From: Archilochus colubris
Lineage: Eukaryota > Chordata > Aves > Apodiformes > Trochilidae
Assembly: GCA_023079485.1 (NCBI GenBank)
Contig: CM041092.1
Location: 9,871,127-9,935,126, forward strand
DNA length: 64,000 bases
Direction of reading: 5' to 3'
Part shown: in pieces, positions 1 through 12,145 of the stretch
Numbering within the stretch: the first letter of the stretch is position 1
Layout: every line of letters starts with the position of its first letter
Notes under the pieces: model-generated
The model's input: only the letters and a program-made list of their open reading frames with translations
The model's database searches: none
What the model was told of the DNA's origin: nothing
Translations under genes and position numbers: made by a program

Positions 1-1189
1 AGGAAGGGTGGAAGGGAAGGAGATGTAGGGGATCTGCATTTGGTGGAATCCTCTGCCACAGATGTCTGTCTGTCTGCATCTGCAGAACCTCACTTCAGTA
101 GAGTCTAGGCAGGACAGATCTGGACCAGAATCTGGTGCTTTTCTCCCTGCTTAGCCACTCTGCTGATGTTGCCCCCCATCCTTTGCCTTCCTCTGTGCCT
201 GGCTGTCAGGCTCGTGCGGTCTTGCAGGATGTGGGGATGGCTCAGATGACCAGAGATTTTAGTCTCCTTGGCTCTTTTAGCCCATGTCTTTACTCCATAG
301 TACCTATAGTACCAGGAACACTCCCATTTCCAAGTTTCTTGCACAGAGTTCATATTGAGGGGGATGTGTAGGGTCTCTTTTAGATGTGCTGTCTCTGCTT
401 GCATCTCTTGACTCTGGGGGCCTGTGCAGGGGGACCCTATTCCTTGCTTCTCTTCTGGACAATGAGCTGCTCTCCTTTCCCTCCATGCCTGCAGGAGATG
501 CTCCCCATCTGAAAGGGTAATTGCTAGAAACTGGTAATAAACCCATCCTTGTTAGCACTGCAGCTTAAAAGTGGGTTTTTGGTTTTTTTTTTGGTTTGTT
601 TTCTTTTAAGTTTAATGTTGGCCAAAGGAAATTCTTTTCTCATTGAAGACAGGAAAATAAGGTCATTGTATTATATCCCTCAGACTGTGTTTTTTGAGGT
701 GACATTCATTTAAGTGGCAATTTTGATTTGGTTTCTTTCAGGATTGGTTTTCCCCTCTGGGACACAGGGCTTTGTCTTCCTGTTTTGGATGGTTGGAGGC
801 CCGGGCAGCTTTTCCTGTACGATGTGCCCTGTATATAAGGGATCTCTCCTGAAATAAACTCACTTCCAGTTACTTAAGGGGAATCTAATAGCAGCTGCTT
901 TGCTGCAGTTGCTCCAAGTGACAAAGAATTTCTTGGATATGAGCTTGTCAAATGGCTCTGCTGGTACAGGATGTTCAGTATTAAATTATTTTTATGGGAT
1001 AATTTTCCTGTATTAATTGCTTGCACTTCATGCCACAGACCAGTTAAATTACTGCTTTCCCATGGCTTGCTTTATTCATTTGCAATGTCACAAAATATAT
1101 GTGGACTCTTAAAATATATGTCTTGGAAGCTGCTTGAGGGTCTTCAAAGAACAAAATAATCAACTTTATATTTTCTCTGCTCCCCCCAG
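1..1189 (+). other. SLC12A8: SLC12A8 intron (partial)
   Basis: This stretch precedes the first recognisable SLC12A8 exon and ends in a pyrimidine-rich tract and CAG acceptor at 1187-1189. I looked for the exon that should precede it, encoding the transmembrane segment and the Arg/Tyr-rich link before the VSL residues, and found nothing. I therefore read it as the 3' part of an intron whose donor lies off the left edge. No repeat or RNA gene is evident. Confidence 0.7.
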
Positions 1190-1336
1190 GTATCCTTGGT
1201 GGGTTTCTTGTTTTTACTAGGGCTGTACATCTCATCCCTGGCCTCCTGCATGGGGGGGCTGTATGGAGCACCCAGGATCCTGCAGTGCATCGCCCAGGAG
1301 AACGTGATCCCCATGCTGACCTTCCTGGGACATGGG
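1190..1336 (+). CDS. SLC12A8: SLC12A8 exon a: transmembrane segment
   Basis: This 147-base exon encodes 49 residues and is phase 0 at both ends. It carries a long hydrophobic segment followed by [16 protein letters not shown], a stretch almost invariant between this sequence and human SLC12A8 as remembered. The acceptor is CCCCCCAG at 1182-1189 and the donor is GG|GTTAGT. The next exon continues with Lys-Gly-Pro-Asn-Lys, as expected for the family. Confidence 0.95.
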
Positions 1337-4300
1337 GTTAGTCATCCTTTCTCCAAGACTGCTGTCAAACCTTCACCTGAAGGACAATTGGCCAGGAATT
1401 CTGTGTTTCTGTAGGGTGAGATGGGGGATGTATGAAAACCAAAGATGGGAAAGCTTGGGATATGGTATCCTCAAATAGTCAGAAAAGGTGGGAAAGGTGG
1501 GGGGATTTTTTCAAATGCTTTATCTGTGGTGGTTCTGATCCTAACCACAACCAAGAGAGGTACCTGGTTTTTCTCTCCCCTTGGCCAAGCACTTTGGTGA
1601 AGTGGTAACTACTGCCTCTGTCCTTTTTTCTTTTTACTTTTCTTCTTTCTTCTTTCCTGCACTTTTTTTTTGGGCAGTTCATGTCCCCCTTGATAAGCTC
1701 GTAGCTGAGTGGCTAGTCCTGGTGCAGTGGACTGTGTGGACTGTGAAGAAGAGAACACTTTTTTTTAAGATAAAGTACCTTTTTGGCACAATAAAATAAA
1801 ACCAAAGTGCAGATTTGAAAGGTTAGGTTAGGGGGCTGCTAAGCTTTAGGAATGCTTGGAAACAAAGCCTGACTTTGAACATGACATGAGGCTTTTTCCT
1901 TGTCCTCTAAAGTAATCCTCATTCACATGAGCTGTTCCACTGAGATCAGTCTGTAGTCTTGGGCTATGCATTGAGAGCAAACTGTTTTTTAAGACTTCCT
2001 CTTCTTCTAAACAGGGAAATAAATTTCCTTCACTCTCAGTAGCCAGCAGCCTGGAACTCTCTGTACTGGGTGACTGGAAAACTGTTAGGTTGTTTTGCTT
2101 CTTCAGAGCAGCTTTTAAATACAGAAAAAATATTTTATTATATTGGATTAAGGAATGTTTAAAATATGCCAATGTCTTATAATAATTTTATATATTTTTA
2201 TGTCTCTCAAAGTATTTTTCTAAAATTATAATTGTAAGCAGTACTACTAATAAATAGCAATAATTATAAGTGAAACAGGAACAATAATGACAGCAAGAAC
2301 TTCCTGCTCCTGAAGACAGTTTTCAGGTGATCCCAGAACAAGCTGTTCTCCACTTGACAATTCTTTGCAAATTCCCAGTGATTTAGCAAATTTGACTGCA
2401 GAGCTGACTCCTGCTCCTCTCTGATAGTTTTCAGTCTTCCTGTCAAATTTTCTGCCCTGAACTCTGTCCCAGGAGAGAGTCACAATGGGAATGGCTCAAA
2501 AAGAGAGGTTATCAGTGGCAGATAACCCCCATCTTTCTCTCAGCCTCCTTGAGAATCATCTAGGTTTGTTTTATGGTTAATACATTTAGTTTGCTCTAAG
2601 CAATCTGTTCCACATCAGTTCTTCTTTTTTCTGGTTGAAAAAAATTATTGCAGTCACCATAACCCCAGCTGGTGGGAAGGACACAGCTACTTTCTACAGA
2701 GTTAAACCCAAGCCAGAGGCATCCTGAGATAGTGCCATCTTTTCCCCATCTCAGTACATCTTTTTGATATCGAAGATCCTCTATCCCTGAGGGGTATTTC
2801 TATTTCATTGTGAAATGATGGAAGGTCCAGACCTTTTCTGTTAATAAATAAGAGTGGAGGAAATAGAAATAGTTTCCATTTGAGCTGTGTGTTTGTTAAA
2901 GAAGCACATGCACTAAAGGAAAACCTAAGATATTTTGAAAGATATCTTGTAGAATATTTTCCAGCAAAGTCTTTATGAGCCTGCACAGGCTTCTCAGGTA
3001 CCAAAATGATGAGACAGTGCCTGGTCCAAGGAGAAGGGCTTAGACCTGGGATTAAAATTTCTGAGCTGATAGCTCAGTCTTTCCACCCCTTGATGGCCTT
3101 TGCTTTGTACCTTTCCTCCTCCTCTCCCTGCCTTCCCCCCATTCCAAAGGAGAAGAGCAGGTGGAGTTTCTCCTGGCTGCCTGACTTCCCTCCTTCAGCA
3201 TCCTTGGCTTCCCAACCTTTCTGCCACTTTTCTGCTGCTGGGCAGATGTGGCTTGGGTGGGGGAAAGGAGGCAAAGAAACCTCAAGTGCAGAGGGCTCAG
3301 CAGACCATGGATTTAGCTCAGTCTCATGTCAGGGCAGGACCAGAAGCTGCTGGTGTGGTTGTGGCAGCTCTCCTTGCAGCAGAACATCACTGACTGTGCC
3401 TGGCAGTGGGAGGCAGACTGCAGCCTTGGGGAACCCTTTGGGTAGGCAGCAGTGCTGAATCCTGTACAGAAATAAGAGAGAAACAGTCAACTCTCATTAA
3501 CACATTTGAGTGCCAAGCCTTCTCATAAGCCCCACAAATCTCTCTGAAGGTTTATTGCTGCTTTAATGGTGTTTTGCCATGGAGATACAGAATAAGAGTA
3601 GATGGATTTTCCAAAGACAAAGCTTGACTAAAGCTCAGAGGTGAGGTAGGAGCTCAGCAGATTTTGTTTTTCCAGCATGTTCTTTAACTTATTAAGCTAG
3701 TGGGCCTCTGCTTGCACATCCATGCCCGTATTTAATGAATAAGGGAGTACTGCAGGGTGCCCAGGTATGGGGGTGCCACCCACGGCAGCTGAGCAAGTGG
3801 GAAATCCTTGCAGCAAGGCTCATTAAATTTATTAATTTAAATATAAGTTTTTTTTTTTTTATTTTTGAACTAGAAAGGACCCAACAAGACTCCAGTGGCT
3901 GCAATTTGCTTAACAAGTGTCATCACTATGGCTTTCGTCTTCATTGGGCAAGTGAACATTCTTGCTCCCATAGTCACCATCAACTTCATGTTGACCTATA
4001 TTGTCATAGACTATTCCTATTTCTCAGTTTCCTTGAGCTACAATGTTCAGCAGAAACTTGACGAGGCCCAGATGGAAAACACTCAGCCTGCTCTCTCCTC
4101 CCAGCCTTTACTTTTCAGCAAGTCCTCCAGTCATGCAGCAGATGGAGTAATTCAAAGCCGATCAAATGGCACCTTGCTGGAATTCACAAAAGACATGGAC
4201 CAGCTTTTTAAACCATTTCATAGTGAGCCAGAAACTTGCAAAAAAGATGGAGCTGAGAATTTAACCCAAAAGGCCAAACAAAAGAAGGCAAAGAAACCAG

Positions 4301-7300
4301 CCAAGCAGATGTTACAAGACAGCTTTCTCCTGGATCTCCATCACGACCCGATCCCAGCTCGGAGTGGCTGGGATGAGACCATGGAGCCCCACAGGGAGAG
4401 CTGGCAGGGCCTGGCTGAGCAGAGCATTTGGTGTGATGTGGGTCCATGCTTATCAACCACTGTGGAAGCCCAGCAGAGCCCTGGGATGCTGGAGCTGGGG
4501 GAGCAGCTCTGCAGTGAGGCACTTGTGCTCCCCGGCCGGAGGGGAGAAGGTGAGGGCTGTAGGAGATGGACATCTCCATCCATGGTATGTTCCTGGAAAA
4601 AGGTGTGAAACTAGCTTTATATGGGGCTGCTGTTCAATGATTCATAGCAATAATATAATTTATTGCAGGGGCAGGTAGGGTTCATGGCAATGCATCACAG
4701 GAGAAGTTCCAGGGTAATTTCCTATGGTAGATTAATCACAGGAAAGCAGGCAAGACTATATTTAGTGTGGGCTTGTTTACTATATACTCATTAATCTACA
4801 CATACACTCTTAGCACTGTACATTAAAAAGGATTTGAGTGTATCTGGGGGTTTGCTTCATCCTGGTACAGGGCAGGAGGGAGGGAGCCCATGAGTCTAAA
4901 ACTCAGGATATTAAAATGCAGTTGTTCCCATGCCACACTGAGGCCTCTAAGCCACCGCTAAGAGCCTGAATTTGTTGTGTTGGTGATGTGGGTATTCAAC
5001 ACATCTCATTTCTGCAGTTTTATCAGAATGATTTGATAAAGGTTCACAAGCCCTTCCAATGGAACAAAACTCTATTTCTAGTCTTTCACAAATAGGAAAA
5101 CTGAGGCAGAGGTAAGCAGATGTGGCCTTCAAACAGGCTCAGCACCAGAGCTGGCAACATCTTCTTACCTTGAACTTCTTTTTTGCTTTTATTTTGGAAG
5201 GTTTGGTTAAGCTCTGTGTCCTGGTTTGAGCTGTCAGCTAGGATTTTTCTTTGGTTTTCTGCAGTCTGTTAATGTAAGGTAGTATAAAAAGCCCAACCCC
5301 TACTTCAGTGCCTTTCTAATGTATCTTCTTTCCCCATCCCCACCCCCCCTTTTTTCTTTTTTCTTTAGAATCATCCATAAAGCAACAAATTCCAGAGCTG
5401 GAAATTCAACAAATACCAGAATCCTTCTACTCCAAATTCTGCAACCACTGGGTTTCCTTGGCTGGTGTAAGTGATTTTATTTTGAGCACTGGTTCGTGAT
5501 TGTAGAAAACTGATGGAAATTCATCACTTACTGTAGTGTAAATACACTTCAGTAATTTGCAGTGCCTTTTGTTTCTACTATTGCAGGTCACCTGAACTTA
5601 AGTACTCAAGGTACCATGCATCCAGCAGTCCACATTTAGAGAAAGCCAGATGACATTGTTTCAGATGAACGCAAAAAAAAAACAGCCCAGAAAAGATATA
5701 AATTCAAAGTCTGGCATCTTAGGACTTTAGAGATGCATGGCTGGCTGGGAAAAAAATCAGTTTTCCTCTTTTCACTGCGTGCCAGCCTGCTTTTTCTTGC
5801 TGTGAGATGCAGTGAAACACTGGCTCCAAAGCTGTGTTGCTTTTATTTATGAGCCATTTTCTGCAAGGTTGGGGTGGGGTTTCATTAGTGCTGTCCTCCT
5901 GATAGCAGCAGCCTGGCTGTGAAATTCCACCTTTTGAGGGAGGGAAGTGGAGCATTCCTCCAGCATGTTACTTTAAAGAATAAATAACTTTTCAATAGCT
6001 TCTGTTTCAAGCTGCTGAGGAGTGTAGGGTATTTAAATTCATCTTGAGAAGGTGGATTAATGGGCAGATGACAGGGAAAGGGTCAGGTATGCATAATGAA
6101 TGAACCATATGGCTTCTCTGCAAGGATGGGGGTTTCATAGTTGGGCGTAAAATGTAACAAACCCACTCGAACAACACAACCAAACCTTCTAGTTTAATCC
6201 TCAGGTGGAGTTTGACACCTACTTTTCAAATTCACTGCTGCTGCTCCAGCAGGCAGCTCCTGGCAAAGGTGCCCACAGGTTGCCATGCCAGGGGTGGGTG
6301 GATGCTGGAGACCCCTCTCCAGGATGACATCTTTATGGGCTTGCTGTCTGTGGGCTTGGTAACTAACGTGGCTCCCAGATGCCTGTTCAAGCAGAGCAGG
6401 CAGGTCCCTGCCTTCACAGGGAATTTGCTTGCTGAGGTAAGTGCTGTGTTCACTGGAGCAGATCTGGTTTCCTGTCAATAGTCAGACCTAGGAGGAGGTT
6501 GCAGCAGAGCTGAGAAGGGCTCAACGATATAAAATAAAATCACAGAAGCAAAATTCAGATGCTTCTTTTCAGCCTGGCTCCTTTCCCCCCTGCCCTCTCC
6601 CAGCTTCACCCGTCATTTCACTCTGGACACCTTTAGTTCTTCCTTTGCCTGCTGTCCCTTTCTCCTTCTACCCCGTGATCCATCAAGGATCCTTCCCCTG
6701 CCCCCTCTTGAGTCAAATCTCCCTCCTGACCTAGTCAGCCTCTGAATACTCCTCCTGGAGTGGCCCAAGCAGAGACTTGAAGCCCATGCTGCCTTTAGGT
6801 CTCAGGGTGGCTTTCTGAAAGCTACCTCCATACTGCTGAAGATGGCACTGGAAACCTGTGCTCTCCCTGCTTTGAACATTGAGACCAAACGTGGCTCCCT
6901 ACAACATGGAAACCTCATTACTGAGCAACCCATATCAAGCCCACATCTGTTCGGACAAGACTGGATGGAAATGCTCTACATGTGGCCAAAAGCCATGCAC
7001 CATGGAGTGTTTTGCAGGAGGAGATTGTGTATCTCTCCAGGGGTCCCACTGCACCTCCATCCTCAGCCAGCAATGCACAGGAGCATCCATCCACCCATAT
7101 GGTTGTGGCTGGCATCATCCCTCCCATGGGCAGGACCTGGGCTGGGCAAGGGCAGCCTCTGGTGTGTCCCCATCCCAGACATCATGAGGGAGAGGTACAC
7201 CTGAAAGGAAACACTCATCAGGATAATGCCAGGTTGGATGGGGCTTTGGACAACCTGGTCTGGTGGGAGGTTTCCCTGCCCATAGCAGGGTGTTGAAACT

Positions 7301-7467
7301 AGGTGATCTTTAGTGTCCCTCCCAACCTAATGCCAAGTGGCTGCATCCTGTGCGTGTCCCTTACACAACACGGGCAAGAAGATCCTGAGGAGACAGATGT
7401 GCAGAGATGCCATCAAAGCACTGTTTCTGTGTGCATTTAAAACAAGATGCAGCATTTATGGAAAAAA

Positions 7468-7499
<32 letters not shown>

Positions 7500-10400
7500 A
7501 AAAAAAGTAGAACAATTCCTACTCTGCTTGTGACAACTTAAAAACCCCACCACTGCCTCAGTTACCAGAGTCTTCCTTACTGCTGCACTGCCTGTTTATC
7601 TCACCAGGTTGTGGTTGTTGGGGTGTCTGATGGGGAATGGTCCTCCCTGGGCACTGTGCACAGGCCCAGACCAGGAGGTCAGTGGAGATACTGGGCTTTG
7701 CAGAACAAAGACTGTTACGTTGTCATCAGTGTATGAAATTAGGGGCTCTATTTTGGTGTATCCCCAAAACTATGTTTTTCCAACAGGCCATCATGTCCCT
7801 CATCATCATGTTTGTCATTCAGTGGATCTACACACTTGTCAGCCTGGGTGCAGCTGTTCTTCTGTATTTCTACATCGGACAAGTGAGCCCAGGACTCCCC
7901 CTTGGTGAGTATGTTTCTTCTGTGTTATTAAATCAACTTGAAAATTTATTAAGCTTTTATTTAATTTAATTAGGGATCGAGACTCTTACATTTAATATAC
8001 AGGTGAATTATGAGGTTTTGATCCATTGCTAGTTTTAGTACATTCTTTCTCTGACTCTTGAATTTTATATTGAATTCCAACTGCAACTAGCACTGGTTTG
8101 ATAGTTTGAACATTGTTGTTTAATGCTTTAATATATTGTACTTTAAATGGCAAAACCAGGTACTAATACTGAGATTTAACAGGGATGGCAGATTGTAAAT
8201 GTGCCACAGCAATGAGAAAAATCTTCCATAAATACGTTTTAATAAACTTAATTAATCAATCTAAACCCCTCTGAGAAGACTTTAATGAAAATGGGAATTA
8301 TGATGAGTCCCTGATTAAATCTCAGCATTCCTAACTGCAGAACAAGAGAGCCTTTTGATTCCAGAACTAAACAGGTTGAGTATGTTGGGAACATAATCTG
8401 GGAAAATACTCTTAGGGGGGGGAAGGCATTAGGAAGGGCTGGACATGTGATCGGCTTAAACAAGTTAAAAATTAAACAGTGAGGGGCATTCAGAAGGCAG
8501 CTCACAGGAGCCTGTGGTTCCTTGGCACAGCTGAAGGAGGGGTCTGCACTGCCCAGGGGCCCTGGAGACAGAAGGTGACATGCAGACAGTGTGCCTGAAC
8601 TCAGGTCCTTATACATGCATGCAAACATAAATGCATATGTGCACATGTAGGTGGCTGCACCAGTAAGTATCTGCACGCAGGGATGTGCATTTTTCTTGTC
8701 CAAGATGAGAAATCAAGATGAGAACAGTAAGAAGAACTGGAGTTCATCAATCCTCTAAGCAATGCAGAAATAGCTCTCTGTGTTTATTTGGATGAAAGAG
8801 GATTAGACACTAGGTGAATGCATACTGGATTTCAGAAACCCAAATGATGAGAAACCAAAAATAATTGTCACTTGGTAACCATCAAAACATCACTCACTAG
8901 TGCTTCTCTTTCTGCTCTAACTGCCTTTTTTTTCTGTTTCTCTGTATGGAACAATATAAAAGTGCTGAGATTGTGGATAGTACTTGCTAATTTGTATCTT
9001 TTAATGTTTTTTATGGCCCCCATATATCAAACAAAACACAAGATTTTAAGGCTTTGGAGTTTTCTTTGCCTTTGTATATTCACTATACTATATCTCTGTT
9101 ACCTGCCTTTGAAATATTTATCAAAAAAGACACTAGGAAGATTTTCCAGGGTGAAGAGGATTTTGAAAGGCCATCTGAGACATGGAAGCAGAATTAGACA
9201 TTTGCCTCTTGGATTCTTTTGCCTGTGCATTCCCATGTGTATTGTAAACCAATGCACAGCAAGGAAAAAGTTAGGAATGAAGACTTAAAAGTTCAGCCTG
9301 GTTTTTATTTGGCTGTGAGTGGTTGTTATTTTGTGCTCATAATGTCATCCAGTGATCTGTGAGTTTGTTCTCCAGAAGACTGAATGACCCTTCTGGCTAG
9401 AAAGTTTGGGATGCACTGGCTTGAAAGATACTCTAAATTAAGGACTATGTGAAGACCTTGGAAGCAGAAGTGCTCTGGGATTTTGATGTGACCCTTCTGC
9501 TCCCTCTTTCTCTCCAACAGTCTAAACCAAATCCAGCAGACTTTGCTGAGCCTCTGCTTTTCCCCCTGTCCTTCACCACTAACTTCTGCTGCTTTTGTTG
9601 CCTTCTCCAGCACTTCCCTTCCCCCTGCAGTGAGCCAGGGAAGGAACTTATCAATGGAGAAATCAGAAAAAATTTTCATGGATATAATAAGCTAAGCCAG
9701 CTCTCCATGGGGTCAGATGGGAAGGAAAGAATGGTGAGGCCACAGCCACCAGGGCTGAGCTCAGCTGAGCAGCTCCTCCAGCCTTTCCATCCCTGCACTG
9801 GGAATGATCTCGGCAGCCTGGGGAGGGTGCAGTGAGTGTCCCTGCTTTGCTCATGGCTTTACTGGGCTTTAAATAGCTGTTGGTCTGGGATGGGATAGCT
9901 GTTCTCCAGGGGAAATTTGGATTCATTTGTTGACAATCTTTTAAATGCTGCAGTGTGTGGGAAGACCAAATGGTGTTCTCACCATAGTGAAATTTTCATG
10001 TACTGGAGGTTTGTTACAAGGGTTGTGGTTTCAGAATTTATGCAGAGAAATGAATGGTGTAATACAATTATGAGAGAATTAGCAGCACACTGACTTCTTG
10101 TGCCTTTTCTCTGTAGGAGCAGCAGCGAACTTCAGTTTCTTTGGCTGGTTTAAATCAGTTGTGGTCACCTCGTGCAGGTTGGTACCAGTCACTGGGCAGT
10201 GACCAAAGTGGTGCTCATGGTTCCTGTGACATTGCTGTGTGCAGACAGGGCTGGCAGGGTTGACTTGCTCATGAGCTTAAGCAGTCCCTTCTTGCACACT
10301 CAAAATTGGGAAAAATAACTATTTGCTCCCACTAGTTTGGAATGTGGCTGTCTATCTAGGTAAAAGAGCTGGAGTCTGCCTTGTGCAGGGACGTGTCAGT

Positions 10401-12119
10401 TGATAACCGTACCTTGGTGCCTAAAGTTATCTTACCCCAGATGTCTGTGATCAGCCTTGGGTGGTGGTGGAAAATCTGGTAGGAAATGAGGAAAAGGAGA
10501 GTCTACCTCTTCCACCCAGCATCCATTGAAAGCAAATTACCATGGCAGAGATGGAACAGGCACATCTGGCAGCTGTGCTTGAGTTTCAGAGAGGAAATTT
10601 GAGGTGGAAGCCACAATAGCTACAGGGCAAATGCAATAAACAAGGTCATTCAATATTGAGTTTGCATGGGACTGAAGCTGCATTGTCTTGGGGTTTGCCT
10701 TCCCAGAGACCTTAAGGGTTTTGTTTGTTTGATTATTAACTAGCTTTGTTAATCTGTTTTGTTCCATTTAATTATTACTTCCATCACATCTGGATTTCCC
10801 ACAGAGGGCAGTGACCATCTCTGCCACTTAGCAGTGAGATTTTGAGGTTCTCCATTGGTTTGGTTGTGGTTTTGTTGCCATGGATGAGCACTGCAGAACA
10901 CGAGCTGTGTGCAAATTTGGCAGCTTTCCTAAAATAAATGGAAGTCCAAGCATTTAAGCACCAAGTGTGAAAAGGAGCAGCTGTGCCTTCTGGAGAGGCA
11001 GCCCTGCTTCTCATTGGTAGAGATGCTGCTGCTAAAGGAGGTTTTTTCCTGCAGGTTGCCAGACCAGCACAGTTCTTACCATGTCCATCAGTGCAATCAG
11101 TGAGCAAAGATGGTGCTGAGGGGGGTGAGCTGGGGGCTGCTGGTCAGACAGCCAGCTTGGTCCCCTTGTCCTAATGCCAGAGCTCCTGCTCATGCTGGTA
11201 CAAAGTCAATTTTGGCTGTGCTTGGGAACTGGGGCCCACATCTTTCTATGATTTTGAAGCACACCGTTGCTATGCTATGAGAAATTGCTTTGAAGTAATT
11301 TGCTGTTTTTTCCCCTTGAGCTTTGTTTTCTTGAAATCCAGGCAAGACATTTTAATGCTATGGAGGTAAGGAAGAAATCCCATTGGAGAGCAAGAGAGTT
11401 CAAGGCAACCAAGGTTTCTTGACAACTCTAAGGCTTCTAGGTTCAAGAAGAGATCTAAATTGGTGCTATAAGCTCTTGCCATTTTGATTTGTGGGTGTGC
11501 AGTAAGTGTTGTTAAAATCAACCTCCATGATAAAGAGATTGCAGGAAAATTTCTTTCATTTAAGAGTTACAAAAATAACTGAAATGTACACTGAAGCTTA
11601 GGAAACTATAAAAGGATTTTTCATTAGAAATGGTTCAAGTTCCCTCTTTTCCTGCTCAGTGTGGAAGGTTTTTTCCATGGCCAGCATTCAGAGCTTTTCC
11701 AAAGAGGAAAAGTATTTGTTAAGAAACTGTATATTACCCAGCACATTTTGGGGGAAAGGAGTAAGTTTGGGGTTTTTTTTCTATGCCTTCTCAGGAAGAT
11801 GTTTTCAGATTACCTCTGTGTCCCCCAAGGGCGCCGAGAAGGATGTTCAGCCTCTTCCTGAAGTGCTTTGCCTTGTTTGCCCAGCCAAGAACCTGGCTGG
11901 TAATGGATGGCAAACAAGGGGTGATGCAGGTGTCTCTGCTTCTCTGTTTGCAGGAGAAGGCCATCTCCCAAGGAGCAGATCGTGGTGACACCATCCTTTG
12001 CAACAGTTGGCATGGAGACCACGCAGCTCACGGAGGAGAACGCAGACTTTGCCTCCCGGGACCGCTATCACCACTCCTCACTGATCAGCCGAGAGGAGTT
12101 GGTGAATCAGTTCCAGTGA
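1190..12119 (+). CDS. SLC12A8: SLC12A8, C-terminal part, six exons (5' truncated by window edge)
   Basis: Solute carrier family 12 member 8, a multi-pass membrane protein of the cation-chloride cotransporter family. It has been reported as a nicotinamide mononucleotide transporter, a role that is debated. The coding exons are 1190-1336, 3874-4549, 5369-5466, 7787-7904, 10117-10177 and 11954-12119. All junctions have GT donors and AG acceptors with matching phases (0, 1, 0, 1, 2), giving 421 residues and a TGA stop. What is seen: a hydrophobic first exon ([15 protein letters not shown]), two transmembrane segments at about residues 57-75 and 78-99 of this fragment, a hydrophilic loop of about 190 residues, a final hydrophobic stretch at about 308-338, and a tail ending in the conserved DRYHHSSL region. 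The order and motifs match human SLC12A8 as remembered. The N-terminal exons lie to the left of the window. HEG1 downstream is also its neighbour in human. Confidence 0.95.
1337..3873 (+). other. SLC12A8: SLC12A8 intron
   Basis: A 2.5 kb intron with a GTTAGT donor, a T-rich tract and a TAG acceptor at 3871-3873. Short open frames occur on both strands, but none has splice-compatible ends, homology that I recognise or conserved-looking composition. I see no RNA gene or clear transposon. Confidence 0.75.
3874..4549 (+). CDS. SLC12A8: SLC12A8 exon b: two transmembrane segments and the large hydrophilic loop
   Basis: This 676-base exon enters in phase 0 and leaves in phase 1 (GAA G|GTGAGG). It starts with [15 protein letters not shown], then has two hydrophobic segments separated by a short VNILAP turn, ending at a DYSYFSVS boundary. 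The rest is a polar loop. Within it, two islands stand out as conserved with human as remembered: [14 protein letters not shown] and [12 protein letters not shown], the latter preceded by a Lys-rich patch. The region between and after them is divergent. Reading on past 4549 reaches a stop only after about 20 codons, so the donor rather than the frame defines the end. Confidence 0.95.
4550..5368 (+). other. SLC12A8: SLC12A8 intron
   Basis: An 0.8 kb intron with a GTGAGG donor and a long CT-rich polypyrimidine tract ending TTTAG at 5364-5368. Nothing else is recognisable in it. Confidence 0.8.
5369..5466 (+). CDS. SLC12A8: SLC12A8 exon c
   Basis: This 98-base exon enters in phase 1 and leaves in phase 0 (GGT|GTAAGT). 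It completes the hydrophilic loop with a Gln/Ile/Glu-rich stretch. It ends in [14 protein letters not shown], which aligns with the human FYTHMCNPWVSLLG segment as remembered, just before the last transmembrane region. The upstream G (4549) plus AA gives a Glu codon across the junction. Confidence 0.93.
7229..7329 (+). mobile_element. CR1 LINE 3'-end fragment
   Basis: The text CAGGTTGGATGGGGCTTTGG, followed by GGTCTGGTGGGAGG and then by ACTAGGTGATCTTTAG and CCCTCCCAACC, follows the 3' untranslated consensus of avian CR1 elements. The terminal ATTCTATG copies are missing, and mutations are spread through it, so it is an old truncated insertion. Confidence 0.75.
7462..7506 (+). repeat. Poly-A / (AAAAG)n low-complexity tract
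   Basis: A run of 23 A residues is followed by three AAAAG-type units and another A run. It could be the tail of a decayed retroelement or a simple slippage repeat. No element body was recognised next to it. Confidence 0.85.
7787..7904 (+). CDS. SLC12A8: SLC12A8 exon d: last transmembrane region
   Basis: This 118-base exon runs from phase 0 to phase 1 (CTT G|GTGAGT). It encodes a strongly hydrophobic stretch ([13 protein letters not shown], then [10 protein letters not shown]) that probably forms two closely spaced membrane helices, followed by Q-V-S-P-G-L. Human SLC12A8 as remembered has the same order, LIMFVIQWVYTLV then YFYIG and SPGL. Confidence 0.95.
7905..10116 (+). other. SLC12A8: SLC12A8 intron
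   Basis: A 2.2 kb AT-rich intron from the GTGAGT donor to a TTTTCTCTGTAG acceptor. The open frames in it have no exon-like borders and no recognised products. No transposon was identified. Confidence 0.75.
10117..10177 (+). CDS. SLC12A8: SLC12A8 exon e
   Basis: A 61-base exon, phase 1 to phase 2 (TGC AG|GTTGGT). It encodes [17 protein letters not shown], which corresponds to the human ASNFSFFRWMRSLLLPSC segment as remembered. It lies in the C-terminal cytoplasmic tail, directly after the last membrane region. Confidence 0.93.
10178..11953 (+). other. SLC12A8: SLC12A8 last intron
   Basis: A 1.8 kb intron ending TGTTTGCAG at 11945-11953. I see no additional exon, RNA gene or named repeat in it. 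Confidence 0.75.
11954..12119 (+). CDS. SLC12A8: SLC12A8 terminal exon and stop
   Basis: The final coding stretch enters in phase 2 (AG+G makes Arg) and ends in TGA at 12117-12119. Its 54 residues include [19 protein letters not shown], which aligns with the human C-terminus as remembered (TQLTQENADFATRDRYHH), and then a diverged [10 protein letters not shown] end. The strong conservation of this cytosolic tail suggests a functional role such as trafficking or regulation. That role is an inference. Confidence 0.96.
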
Positions 12120-12139
12120 AGGACAAGAGGGAAAAAAAA

Positions 12140-12145
12140 AATAAA
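12140..12145 (+). terminator. Possible polyadenylation signal AATAAA
   Basis: A canonical AATAAA hexamer lies 21 bases after the SLC12A8 stop, inside an A-rich run. An ATTAAA near 12734 is an alternative. A 3' UTR this short would be unusual, so the real cleavage site is probably further downstream, and transcript data would decide. Confidence 0.3.

Larger units (their letters stand above)
5467..7786 (+). other. SLC12A8: SLC12A8 intron with CR1 fragment and A-rich tract
   Basis: A 2.3 kb intron with a GTAAGT donor and TTTCCAACAG acceptor. It contains a short CR1 3' fragment near 7229-7329 and an A-rich microsatellite at 7462-7506, which are listed separately. Several open frames of 90-120 codons at 6.2-7.3 kb have no supporting signals. 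Confidence 0.75.

Noticed and set aside
1..1189. Search for the upstream SLC12A8 exon
   Set aside because: No frame encodes the expected membrane segment and linker before the VSL residues; the exon is presumed to be outside the window.
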